A stretch of 11,322 nucleotides of DNA from Conexivisphaera sp049976725. GTDB taxonomy: Archaea; Thermoproteota; Nitrososphaeria; Conexivisphaerales; Conexivisphaeraceae. Shown in pieces: positions 1 through 6,305 of the stretch. The stretch covers positions 1 to 11,322 of the forward strand of contig JBMFHR010000029.1 of NCBI GenBank assembly GCA_049976725.1. The letters run 5' to 3'. The position numbers were made by a program, and so were the translations under genes. Position 1 is the first letter of the stretch. Every line of letters begins with the position of its first letter. Below the pieces are notes generated by a model. That model did no database searches and was not told the origin of the DNA. It saw only the letters and a program-made list of their open reading frames with translations.

Positions 1-82
1 TGCGCGCGAGGATGTACGCGAGGGCGGGCGCCAGGATCCCACCGCGCGGCGACGGACCCAGGGCGCTCCGCGACTCAATCAT
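1..82 (-). CDS. Possible 5' end of a leftward gene, cut by the window edge
   Basis: On the minus strand an ATG at 82-80 opens a frame with no stop to base 1, giving 27 codons beginning MIESRSALGPSPRGG. Nearly all codons end in G or C, as in the other genes here, and the position is divergent to the flavodiiron gene, so a gene start is plausible. A TATA-like element (GGTTATCT, minus strand, about 129-122) lies roughly 44 bp upstream of the ATG. That is farther than the ~27 bp seen at other genes in the window and would imply a short leader. No domain can be recognised from so few residues. It could also be chance open frame in GC-rich DNA. Confidence 0.35.
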   Translation of the reverse strand, partial: MIESRSALGPSPRGGILAPALAYILAR

Positions 83-123
83 GGGCGGGACGTCGGCGCC
101 GGGCAATCCACGATGCCGCTCCA

Positions 124-136
124 GATAACCTTATAC
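124..136 (+). promoter_or_regulatory. TATA promoter of the flavodiiron gene
   Basis: The element CTTATA (130-135), preceded by the BRE-like GATAACC, is centred 27.5 bp upstream of the GTG at 160. This matches the spacing of the other promoters in the window. It lies only 7 bp before the ATG at 142, which argues against that ATG being the start. Confidence 0.7.
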
Positions 137-159
137 GGCGGATGACGCGGGCCGGCCTC

Positions 160-1362
160 GTGGCCGGCCGCACGGTCGCGGAGATCGCCGAGGGCGTCCA
201 CCTGCTCAGGCTGGACGACGACCGCGTGAGGTACTTCGAGGCCGCGTGGCACATCCCCGAGGGTATCACCTACAACGCGTACATGATTAGGGGGCGCGAC
301 GGCTGGGTGCTCGTGGACACGTGGAAGGGCGCGTACTCGGGCGAATTCCTGGAGGCCGTCCGGGAGGTCGCGGACCCGCGCGAGGTGAGGTACGTCGTGG
401 TGAACCACGCGGAGCCGGATCACTCCGGATCCCTCGCGGCGATCGCCGCCGCCAGCCCCGGCGCCAGGATCCTGATCCAGAGGCCGGGCACCGGGATGCT
501 GGACGCGATGTACGGGGTCGGGGGAAGGGTCGAGCCCGCGGAGGGGACGATGGAGCTCGCCGGGGAGGAGTTCCATTTCCTCCGCACCCCATGGGTCCAC
601 TGGCCGGAAACGATGATGACCTACCACGCGCGCACCGGGATCCTGTTCACGGGGGACGTCTTCGGCTCCTACTCGATCCCGAGCCGCGTCGACGACTGGG
701 AGCCGCCCGAGGAGGGATACCTGAGGTACGCGGAGAAGTACCTGGTGACAGTCATGGGCTTCCACAGGGAGCACGTGCTGAGGGCCCTGGACGCGCTGGA
801 TCGCTTCGATCGCCCCCTGGCGGCGCTGGCCCCGGCCCACGGGCTGATCTGGAGGAGGGATGTCCGGACGATAAGGGAGCTCTACAGGGCGTGGGCGAGG
901 GGTGAGGGGGACCCCCGCAGGGTCCTCGTGGCCTACGCCTCGATGTACGGCTCGGTGGAGGCAGCGGCCGGCGAGCTCGCCGAGGAGCTCAGGTCCAGGG
1001 GAATCGGCGTCAGCGTCCACGCGATCACGGACGCGGGCGGCCCGGGGGTCGAGGAGTTCCTCACGGAGGCCAACGAGGCGGGCGCCCTGGCGCTCGCGAC
1101 CCCCACGTACGACACCGGCGTGCACCCGACGATGAAGGTCCTCCTGGACCTCCTCGCTTCCAAGTTCAGGAACACGGGCAAGCGCGTCGCCCTCATGGCA
1201 TCCTACGGATGGGGCTCGAGGGCCCTGGAGCAGATGGAGGAGGAGCTCCGCGGCGCCGGGCTGAGCGTCGTCGCGACCTCCCAGTTCAGGGAGAGGCCAC
1301 CGCCGGGGGAGATCGCGAGGCTCGCGTCCGCGCTCTGCCCGGCAGAGGTTCCCGAGGCGTGA
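160..1362 (+). CDS. Flavodiiron protein (A-type flavoprotein, FprA-like)
   Basis: Predicted cytoplasmic flavodiiron protein of 400 aa, the usual size for the core family. Such enzymes reduce O2 to water and/or NO to N2O, usually with electrons from rubredoxin or F420H2. Residues ~10-250 form the metallo-beta-lactamase-like diiron domain with every expected ligand: H83, E85, D87 and H88 in NHAEPDHSG, H147 in WVHWPE, D166 in FTGDVFG and H227 in APAHG. Residues ~254-390 form the flavodoxin domain, with FMN phosphate loop YASMYGS and the family signatures ATPTYDTG and SYGWGS. There is no rubredoxin or flavin-reductase extension and no rubredoxin gene beside it, so the donor is unknown. An in-frame ATG at 142 would add six residues, but the TATA element at 130-135 favours a leaderless GTG at 160. 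O2 versus NO preference cannot be read from the sequence. Confidence 0.95.
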   Translation: MAGRTVAEIAEGVHLLRLDDDRVRYFEAAWHIPEGITYNAYMIRGRDGWVLVDTWKGAYSGEFLEAVREVADPREVRYVVVNHAEPDHSGSLAAIAAASPGARILIQRPGTGMLDAMYGVGGRVEPAEGTMELAGEEFHFLRTPWVHWPETMMTYHARTGILFTGDVFGSYSIPSRVDDWEPPEEGYLRYAEKYLVTVMGFHREHVLRALDALDRFDRPLAALAPAHGLIWRRDVRTIRELYRAWARGEGDPRRVLVAYASMYGSVEAAAGELAEELRSRGIGVSVHAITDAGGPGVEEFLTEANEAGALALATPTYDTGVHPTMKVLLDLLASKFRNTGKRVALMASYGWGSRALEQMEEELRGAGLSVVATSQFRERPPPGEIARLASALCPAEVPEA

Positions 1363-1386
1363 CGCGCTCGCGGGCCGCCGCGCTTC

Positions 1387-1396
1387 GTTGATAAGC
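1387..1396 (+). promoter_or_regulatory. Probable weak TATA promoter of the galU-like gene
   Basis: TGATAA (1389-1394) is centred 26.5 bp upstream of the GTG at 1418, the same geometry as at other genes here. The sequence is a poor TATA match. The call rests on the spacing and on the agreement between GTG 1418 and the family N-terminus. Confidence 0.45.
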
Positions 1397-1417
1397 CTCC
1401 CGAGCCCATTCCGGGGC

Positions 1418-2269
1418 GTGATAAGGAAGGCGGTTGTGACGGCGGCCGGCCTCGGCACGAGGCTCTCCCCCGCCACGAAGGAGCTCCCGAAGGAGATGCT
1501 CCCGGTCTTCCACAGGGAGGGCGGGAGGATGGTCGTCAAGCCCCTCCTCCAGCTCATCTTCGAGCAGCTGCACTCGATCGGGATAAGGGAGTTCTGCTTC
1601 GTGATAGGGAGGGGGAAGAGGGCCATAGAGGACCACTTCACGCAGGATCCCAGGTTCCTGAGGGAGCTGAGGGAGAGGGGGAAGGACCGCGAGGCCGAGT
1701 CCCTCGAGAGGTTCTACTCGATGCTCTCCGACTCCGTGATAACGTGGGTCAACCAGCCGGAGCCCAGGGGCTTCGGGGACGCGGTGCTGAAGGCCAGGGC
1801 CTTCGTGGGCTCCGACCGCTTCATGGTGGCCGCCGGGGACACCTACATAATATCCGGGGAGGACGGGAACTCACACCTCAGGGAGCTGGCCTCGGCGGGC
1901 GAGTCGGCCGACGCCGTCCTCCTGCTCAGGAGGGTTCCGGATCCCTCGCAGTACGGTGTGGCCGTGGTGAGGGGCGGCAGGGTCCTCAGGGTCGTCGAGA
2001 AGCCCAGGGAGAGGATCTCGAGCCTCGCGATAATGCCCTTCTACGCGTTCTCCCCGGGGATAATGGATCATCTGGCGAGGATCGGCCCCGGAGTTGGGGG
2101 AGAGGTCCAGCTGACCGACGCGATCCAGTCGGCGCTGGACTCCGGCTCCGATGTCAGGTACGTGCTCCTGGGGAGGTCCAGGTGGCTCGACATCGGGACC
2201 CCGGAGTCGTACTGGAGGGCCCTGTACGAGGCCTGGAGGGCCTGGGGCCGGGGAAGGGGGCCGCGATGA
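1418..2269 (+). CDS. galU: Sugar-1-phosphate nucleotidyltransferase, GalU type (probable UTP-glucose-1-phosphate uridylyltransferase)
   Basis: 283-aa nucleotidyltransferase predicted to make UDP-glucose from UTP and glucose-1-phosphate, feeding glycosyltransferases and N-glycan or cell-surface sugar synthesis. The N-terminal nucleotide-binding signature is clear: AAGLGTR (residues 9-15) followed by PATKELPKEMLP. Further GalU-like landmarks are QPEPRGFGDAV (113-123), the metal/nucleotide site AAGDTY (138-143; GD where many homologues have DD), VVEKP (192-196), GGEVQLTDAI (228-237) and WLDIGTPESY near the C-terminus. An in-frame TTG at 1388 would add ten residues. GTG 1418 is preferred because family members start just before the RKAVV strand and because of the TATA-like spacing. 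The gene follows the flavodiiron gene by 55 bp on the same strand but appears to have its own promoter. dTTP/glucose or another sugar substrate cannot be excluded. Confidence 0.88.
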   Translation: MIRKAVVTAAGLGTRLSPATKELPKEMLPVFHREGGRMVVKPLLQLIFEQLHSIGIREFCFVIGRGKRAIEDHFTQDPRFLRELRERGKDREAESLERFYSMLSDSVITWVNQPEPRGFGDAVLKARAFVGSDRFMVAAGDTYIISGEDGNSHLRELASAGESADAVLLLRRVPDPSQYGVAVVRGGRVLRVVEKPRERISSLAIMPFYAFSPGIMDHLARIGPGVGGEVQLTDAIQSALDSGSDVRYVLLGRSRWLDIGTPESYWRALYEAWRAWGRGRGPR

Positions 2270-2300
2270 TCCGGGAGGGCGCGCCGGTGGCCCGCGCCCT

Positions 2301-2315
2301 TGAAACCTTTTTATT
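2301..2315 (+). promoter_or_regulatory. Strong BRE/TATA promoter of the substrate-binding protein gene
   Basis: GAAACC (2302-2307, BRE-like) runs directly into TTTTTATT (2308-2315), one of the most T-rich points in the window. The expected start of transcription is around 2336-2339, leaving a leader of only about 5-8 nt before the ATG at 2344. Confidence 0.75.
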
Positions 2316-2343
2316 CACCAATTTCCGCAACGCTCGTGCTGAG

Positions 2344-3765
2344 ATGAGGAGGAGCGCCATCTCGAGAACCGCTCTGTGGGCGATAGTCGCCGTCGTAATC
2401 ATCGTTGTTGTCGTGGGCGGCGTGGCCGCGTACTACGCCACCAGGCCTCCGCCCCCCAAGCCCACCCCGACCCCCACACCGACCCGCGCGATAGTGGGGC
2501 AGGTCAACTTGGGCGTGGCCACCGACCTCAGCGGGGCGTACGGGGCCCTGGGGGAGCAGGTGCTCTGGGGCGCCCAGCTCGCCGCCAGCCACATAAACGC
2601 GCAGGGCGGGATATACCTCGCGAACGGCCCCAACGGGCCGGGCAACTACACGGTAAACGTCGTGTGGGCCGATGACCAGACGAACCCCAGCGTGGGGCCG
2701 GAGGCGCTGCTCCAGCTCTACACGACCTACCACCCGGTGGCCGTGATCGGCTCGATAGCTACGATAGTGGTGGACGCCGAGCTCCCAGTGATCCAGCAGA
2801 ACAACATAGTCTACCTGTCGCAGGCGGCGCAGACGATCACGCTCACGGTGTCGCAGAACTTCACGCCGCTGCTGGGTCACTCGACGATCTTCCACGACGA
2901 GGACACCGCGTACTACTTCGGCTGGCTCACGGTCGAGTTCCTGCTCAACTACAAGGATCAGATAAGCCCGAGTGGCCCGCTCAGGGTGGGGGCGGTCACC
3001 TACTCCAACAACCCGGTCTTCATGCAGGAGGAGATGGGCGGCATCGATGCCGCGATAAAGTACTACGGCGCGCAGGGCGAGATCCAGATAGTGGACGTGG
3101 AGTCCGTCCCGAGCCCGGCGTCCACGCAGCTCCAGCCAACCCTCACGAAGTTCGCGCAGGAGAACGTGAACGTGATCATCACGGGCCTCACGCCGCCATC
3201 GGCGACCGCCCTGGTCCAACAGGCTGTGGACTTCCCGCAGCTGAAGGGCGTGACCACGATACTGTGGACCCCCGAGGACGACCCCGCCTGGTACGCGACG
3301 CTCGGGCCATCGGCGAACTACCTCAACCTGTTCGTGTTCTCCAACTTCCCGTCGATGAGCAACGTCTCCGTCCAGTCCATCAACGAGAGGTGGCAGCACT
3401 ACAGGAACGAGTACCTCGCCTACACCGGGAAGCCGCTGAGCGCCGTCGGCTCGTTCGGCATAGATAACGCCTACATAGTCGCTGCGGGCCTCCAGCTCGC
3501 CGGGAGCACGAACTCCAGCGCGCTCGCGAGCGCGCTGGAGTCGCTCAAGATCCCGCAGATCCCGTGGCCCCTCGCCAACGTTTACACGCCGTTCCAGCCC
3601 GGCGGCACGATCTTCGGCCCGGTCTCCTCGGGCGTGTTCTGGCACTCGACGAACCAGACCATAGTGTTCATGCAGGTCCACTACAACCCGACCACCAAGA
3701 AGGTCTACACCGAGGTCGTGTGGCCCTCGCAGTACGCCACGTCCCAGGCCACGTTCGGCGGCTAG
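2344..3765 (+). CDS. ABC transporter substrate-binding protein, branched-chain amino acid (LivK-like) family, membrane-anchored
   Basis: 473-aa extracytoplasmic solute-binding protein of the Peripla_BP_6/LivK type. The N-terminus has Arg2-Arg3-Ser-Ala-Ile-Ser, then a hydrophobic segment (residues ~10-32, rich in Val/Ile). This resembles archaeal class III (prepilin-peptidase) signal sequences of crenarchaeal binding proteins, although a simple uncleaved membrane anchor is equally possible. A Pro/Thr linker (34-47) tethers the binding domain. The two-lobed domain begins at VNLGVATDLSGAYGALG (54-70), with NAQGGI and the VIGSIATIVV strand as further family marks. Five N-X-S/T sequons (NYT, NFT, NVS, NSS, NQT) suggest surface N-glycosylation. 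No permease or ATPase gene lies nearby, so the transporter and ligand are unknown; amino acids, amides and other small solutes are all used by this family. The same frame is open back to 1744, but that extension lies inside galU. ATG 2344 is set by the promoter and signal segment. Confidence 0.9.
   Translation: MRRSAISRTALWAIVAVVIIVVVVGGVAAYYATRPPPPKPTPTPTPTRAIVGQVNLGVATDLSGAYGALGEQVLWGAQLAASHINAQGGIYLANGPNGPGNYTVNVVWADDQTNPSVGPEALLQLYTTYHPVAVIGSIATIVVDAELPVIQQNNIVYLSQAAQTITLTVSQNFTPLLGHSTIFHDEDTAYYFGWLTVEFLLNYKDQISPSGPLRVGAVTYSNNPVFMQEEMGGIDAAIKYYGAQGEIQIVDVESVPSPASTQLQPTLTKFAQENVNVIITGLTPPSATALVQQAVDFPQLKGVTTILWTPEDDPAWYATLGPSANYLNLFVFSNFPSMSNVSVQSINERWQHYRNEYLAYTGKPLSAVGSFGIDNAYIVAAGLQLAGSTNSSALASALESLKIPQIPWPLANVYTPFQPGGTIFGPVSSGVFWHSTNQTIVFMQVHYNPTTKKVYTEVVWPSQYATSQATFGG
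3512..3541. repeat. 30-bp perfect palindrome inside the binding-protein gene
   Basis: The arm ACTCCAGCGCGCTCG (3512-3526) is followed without a spacer by its exact reverse complement (3527-3541), so all 15 pairs match. It lies in codons for N-S-S-A-L-A-S-A-L-E-S. Part of the symmetry arises because Ser-Ala-Leu is encoded twice with complementary codon choices (AGC GCG CTC and AGC GCG CTG). Confidence 0.9.
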
Positions 3766-3776
3766 CGCCCCCTCAC

Positions 3777-3783
3777 CTTATTT
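3777..3783 (+). terminator. Possible T-rich terminator after the binding-protein gene
   Basis: The 44-bp gap between two convergent genes contains CTTATTT, 12 bp after the TAG stop. Archaeal RNA polymerase commonly terminates at short T-rich tracts and this is the only one in the gap on this strand. It is short, so the call is tentative. Confidence 0.25.
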
Positions 3784-3809
3784 CGGGGTGCCTGTCGCAG
3801 CGGAAATTC

Positions 3810-4838
3810 TCATTTCCTTGGATTCCTTCTCCAGACCTCGGCCAGCTCGTCCCTCTCAGGGTGGGCGTCGTCCACGAGCTCGTCCCTCCCGTCGACCCTG
3901 TGTATCACCACGCGGGGACCCGAGTCCCAGCGCCCCACGGCCCTCCCTATCCGCGCGAAGGGCACGCCGAGCTTCCCCAGCACGTCCTCGGCCAGGGCCG
4001 CGCGCTCCGGCGGCGAGGCGAACAGGAGGGCCCCGCTGCTTATCATCCAGAGCGGGTCGAAGCCCAGGGCGGCGGCGAACTCGCGGGTGACCCCCAGGAC
4101 GGGTATCATGTCCTCCCAGACCTCCACGCGCACGGAGGCGGCCGCCGCCATCTCCGCCAGCCCCTCCGCGACCCCTCCCCTCGTCGGGTCGTGCATCGCG
4201 CTCACGGCCCCCTCGGAGGCCAGGGCAACAGCCTCGCGGACAACGCTCACCATCGACATGAGCCCCCTCGCCTCCTCGATGCTCCCGCGCCGGACCCCCC
4301 TGGAGAGCAGGACGTCCTCGAAGTCCTCGGAGAGTATCGCCGTCCCCTCCAGGGCGGCCCACTTCGTGAGGTACAGGACGTCCCCGGGCCTCGTCCCGGC
4401 GGCGGTCACCACCCTCCCCTCCTCCCCGAGCCCTATGGCGGTCGCCACCACCAGGGGGCGGCTCAGCCCCTCCACGACCCCCGTGTGGCCCCCTATCACG
4501 GCCGCCCCCAGCTCCCTGGCGGCCGAGTCCACCTGGGATGTCAGCTCGTCCAGCATCGCGTCGTCCCAGGAGGGGGGAAGCAGCACCGTGGGCAGTATCC
4601 ACGCCGGGGGAACCCCGGCCGTGGCGACGTCGTTGGAGGCCACGTGCACCGCCAGCCACGCGACGTGCCTGACCGCGCCGTGCACGGGGTCGGAGTGGGA
4701 CACTATGACCCTCCCTCCCCCGACCCTCGCTATTCCCACGTCCATGCCGACGCCGGGCCCGGAGACGACGTCGTCCCTCCTCGCGCCGGACCGGGGGAAC
4801 ACGTACCTCCTGAGGTAGCTCGCCGGCGGCTTAGCCAC
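3810..4838 (-). CDS. HypE-like AIR-synthase-related protein lacking the HypE C-terminal cysteine
   Basis: 342-aa protein of the PurM/HypE/SelD/ThiL ATP-binding superfamily. Seen motifs include GPGVGMDVGIA (27-37), the ND of the metal/nucleotide region (SNDVATAGVPP, 68-78), GGHTG (116-120) and MHDPTRGGVAEGL (from 215), which is the HypE-type signature. True HypE uses a C-terminal Cys (…PRIC) that is carbamoylated and dehydrated to the cyano ligand of [NiFe]-hydrogenase. This protein ends in RRNPRK and has no Cys there. No other hyp or hydrogenase gene is in the window. It is therefore best called HypE-like, with unknown substrate. The start is GTG at 4838, with TATA element TTAATT (minus strand, 4867-4862) 26.5 bp upstream. 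It is divergent from the glcD-like gene and may share control with it. Confidence 0.85.
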   Translation of the reverse strand: MAKPPASYLRRYVFPRSGARRDDVVSGPGVGMDVGIARVGGGRVIVSHSDPVHGAVRHVAWLAVHVASNDVATAGVPPAWILPTVLLPPSWDDAMLDELTSQVDSAARELGAAVIGGHTGVVEGLSRPLVVATAIGLGEEGRVVTAAGTRPGDVLYLTKWAALEGTAILSEDFEDVLLSRGVRRGSIEEARGLMSMVSVVREAVALASEGAVSAMHDPTRGGVAEGLAEMAAAASVRVEVWEDMIPVLGVTREFAAALGFDPLWMISSGALLFASPPERAALAEDVLGKLGVPFARIGRAVGRWDSGPRVVIHRVDGRDELVDDAHPERDELAEVWRRNPRK

Positions 4839-4859
4839 GGCCCGGCCCCGGGCGGCGGG

Positions 4860-4868
4860 CGAATTAAC
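4860..4868 (-). promoter_or_regulatory. TATA promoter of the HypE-like gene
   Basis: On the minus strand GTTAATTC carries TTAATT (4867-4862), centred 26.5 bp upstream of the first base of GTG 4838. It is the mirror image of the promoter on the other side of this intergenic region. Confidence 0.65.
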
Positions 4869-4869
4869 C

Positions 4870-4887
4870 TTGCCGGGAGCCGGGCAA
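4870..4887. promoter_or_regulatory. Inverted repeat TTGCC-N8-GGCAA between two divergent promoters
   Basis: TTGCC (4870-4874) and GGCAA (4883-4887) form an inverted repeat lying between the two divergent TATA elements and almost at their midpoint. This is a natural place for a regulator that controls both the HypE-like gene and the glcD/glcF operon. The arms are short, so binding is an inference. Confidence 0.35.
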
Positions 4888-4889
4888 TC

Positions 4890-4898
4890 GCTTAATTC
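4890..4898 (+). promoter_or_regulatory. TATA promoter of the glcD-like/glcF-like operon
   Basis: CTTAATT (4891-4897), whose TTAATT core is centred 26.5 bp upstream of GTG 4921. The distance equals that of the opposite-strand promoter. It fixes the glcD-like start at 4921 rather than at the upstream start codon at 4870. Confidence 0.7.
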
Positions 4899-4920
4899 CG
4901 GGAGGATCGCTCCAAGCCGC

Positions 4921-6285
4921 GTGGACGTGGTGGGGGAGCTCAGGAGGATCCTCGGCGAGTCGCGCGTCCTGACCAGGAGGGAGGACCTGATACCCTACTC
5001 GAGGGACGCCTCCTACATGGAGGGTCCCCTCCCGCTCGCTGTCGCGATACCGGGGAGCGCGGAGGAGGTCGCCGAGGTGCTGAGGGTGGCGGACGACGCG
5101 GGGGTGCCGGTCGTCCCGCGCGGGGGAGGCACGTCGGTCACCGGGTCATCGCTGCCCGTGGAAGGAGGGATAGTCGTGAGCACCCTGGCGCTGTCGCGCA
5201 TCCACAACGTGAGGCCGGAGGACGGGTACGCCGCGGTCGGCGCCGGAGTGAGGCTGGGCGACCTGGACGAGGTACTGTCGCGCGCCGGCTTCATGTATCC
5301 CCCGGATCCCTCGAGCTCCTCGGCCGCCACCGTGGGGGGATCCATAGCGACGAACGCCGGCGGCCTCAGGGGGGTCTCTTACGGGAGCACCAGGTGCTGG
5401 GTCCTGGGCCTCAGGGTCGCCCTCCCGGGCGGCAGGCTCCTCTGGGCCGGCGGGAGGGCCCTCAAGAGGTCGGCCGGCTACGACGTGGCCTCGCTCTTCA
5501 TAGGGAGCGAGGGGACCCTCGGCATCGTGACCGACGCGATCCTCAGGATCGCGCCGAGGCCCGAGGCGATCGGGAGGGCCGTCGCCTACTACCGTGACCT
5601 GGAGGGGGCCGTCTCCGCGGTGGCGGAGCTCAAGAGGAGGGGGGCGCCCCTCCTCACGGCCGAGTTCATGGACGGACCCTCGCTGAGGGCCCTCGAGGGC
5701 TTCCCGGGGGTCCGCATCCCCGAGGGGGCCGAGTACATGCTCATGGTCGACGTCTCGTCCACGCGCGAGTCCGTGCGCAGGCACCTGGCGGAGGTGGAGT
5801 CCGTCCTGTCGTCGCTGTCCCCCGTGGCCGTCGAGTCCACCGTGGACTCGGCCCGCATGGACGAGCTCACCCGGGCCAGGAGGTCCCTCTACCCCGCGCT
5901 CCTCGCCAGGAGGTCCCCCGGCCAGCTCGTCGTCAGCATGGACATAGTGGTTCCCCCCTCGGAGCTGGCGCCCGCGATTGGGGAGGTGAGGGCAGCCGCG
6001 GCGGCCGCCGGGTTCGAGGTGGTGGTGCCTGGCCACGTGGGGGACGGGAACTTCCACCCCTCGATCTACGTGTCCCCCGGCTCCATGGACCGCGCCAGGG
6101 ACCTGATCCGGGAGGTCGGAAGGATAGCGCTGAGGCACGGCGGCAGCGTGTCCGCCGAACACGGCATAGGGCTCGAGAAGGTGGATCTCTTGGGGGAGGA
6201 GGCCGGCCCCTGGCTCAGCGTGATGAGGGGCGTGAAGGCGCTCCTGGACCCGAGGGGAATCATGAACAGGGGGAAAGTGCTCTGA
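4921..6285 (+). CDS. glcD: FAD-binding oxidase, GlcD/D-lactate dehydrogenase type
   Basis: 454-aa flavoprotein of the VAO/PCMH family, predicted to oxidise a 2-hydroxyacid such as glycolate or D-lactate and pass electrons to the iron-sulfur protein encoded next. The N-terminal FAD domain shows PRGGGTSVTGSS (66-77, the pyrophosphate-binding loop), GGSIATNAGGLRGVSYG and the GSEGTLGIVTDA segment. The C-terminal FAD-oxidase domain has the conserved HVGDGNFH (372-379) and EHGIG (413-417) followed by K, and ends in the typical DPRGIMNRGK. An in-frame start at 4870 would add 17 residues of low-complexity leader, but the TATA box at 4891-4897 would then lie inside the gene. GTG 4921 at +27 is the better start. 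The downstream glcF-like gene begins 20 bp after the stop. No glcE-like second FAD subunit is present, as in many two-subunit archaeal systems. The substrate cannot be decided from sequence. Confidence 0.92.
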   Translation: MDVVGELRRILGESRVLTRREDLIPYSRDASYMEGPLPLAVAIPGSAEEVAEVLRVADDAGVPVVPRGGGTSVTGSSLPVEGGIVVSTLALSRIHNVRPEDGYAAVGAGVRLGDLDEVLSRAGFMYPPDPSSSSAATVGGSIATNAGGLRGVSYGSTRCWVLGLRVALPGGRLLWAGGRALKRSAGYDVASLFIGSEGTLGIVTDAILRIAPRPEAIGRAVAYYRDLEGAVSAVAELKRRGAPLLTAEFMDGPSLRALEGFPGVRIPEGAEYMLMVDVSSTRESVRRHLAEVESVLSSLSPVAVESTVDSARMDELTRARRSLYPALLARRSPGQLVVSMDIVVPPSELAPAIGEVRAAAAAAGFEVVVPGHVGDGNFHPSIYVSPGSMDRARDLIREVGRIALRHGGSVSAEHGIGLEKVDLLGEEAGPWLSVMRGVKALLDPRGIMNRGKVL

Positions 6286-6305
6286 GCGCCCCGCGGCTCG
6301 AGTCC

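Noticed and set aside
79..1641. 520-codon open frame on the minus strand antisense to the flavodiiron gene and galU
   Set aside because: It lies opposite two well-supported genes and its translation is rich in Arg, Pro, Gly, His and Val with no recognisable motif. Long antisense frames are expected at this GC content.
1744..2343. N-terminal extension of the binding-protein frame by 200 residues
   Set aside because: It overlaps the 3' half of galU and encodes Arg/Gly-rich sequence. The TATA box and signal-like segment fix the start at 2344.
2311..3681. 456-codon open frame antisense to the binding-protein gene
   Set aside because: Low-complexity Arg/Val/His/Glu composition without domains; a shadow of the real gene.
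3564..4895. 443-codon plus-strand frame across the end of the binding-protein gene and the HypE-like gene
   Set aside because: It is antisense to the HypE-like gene, which has clear motifs; the translation is His/Pro/Arg/Gly-rich and unlike any family.
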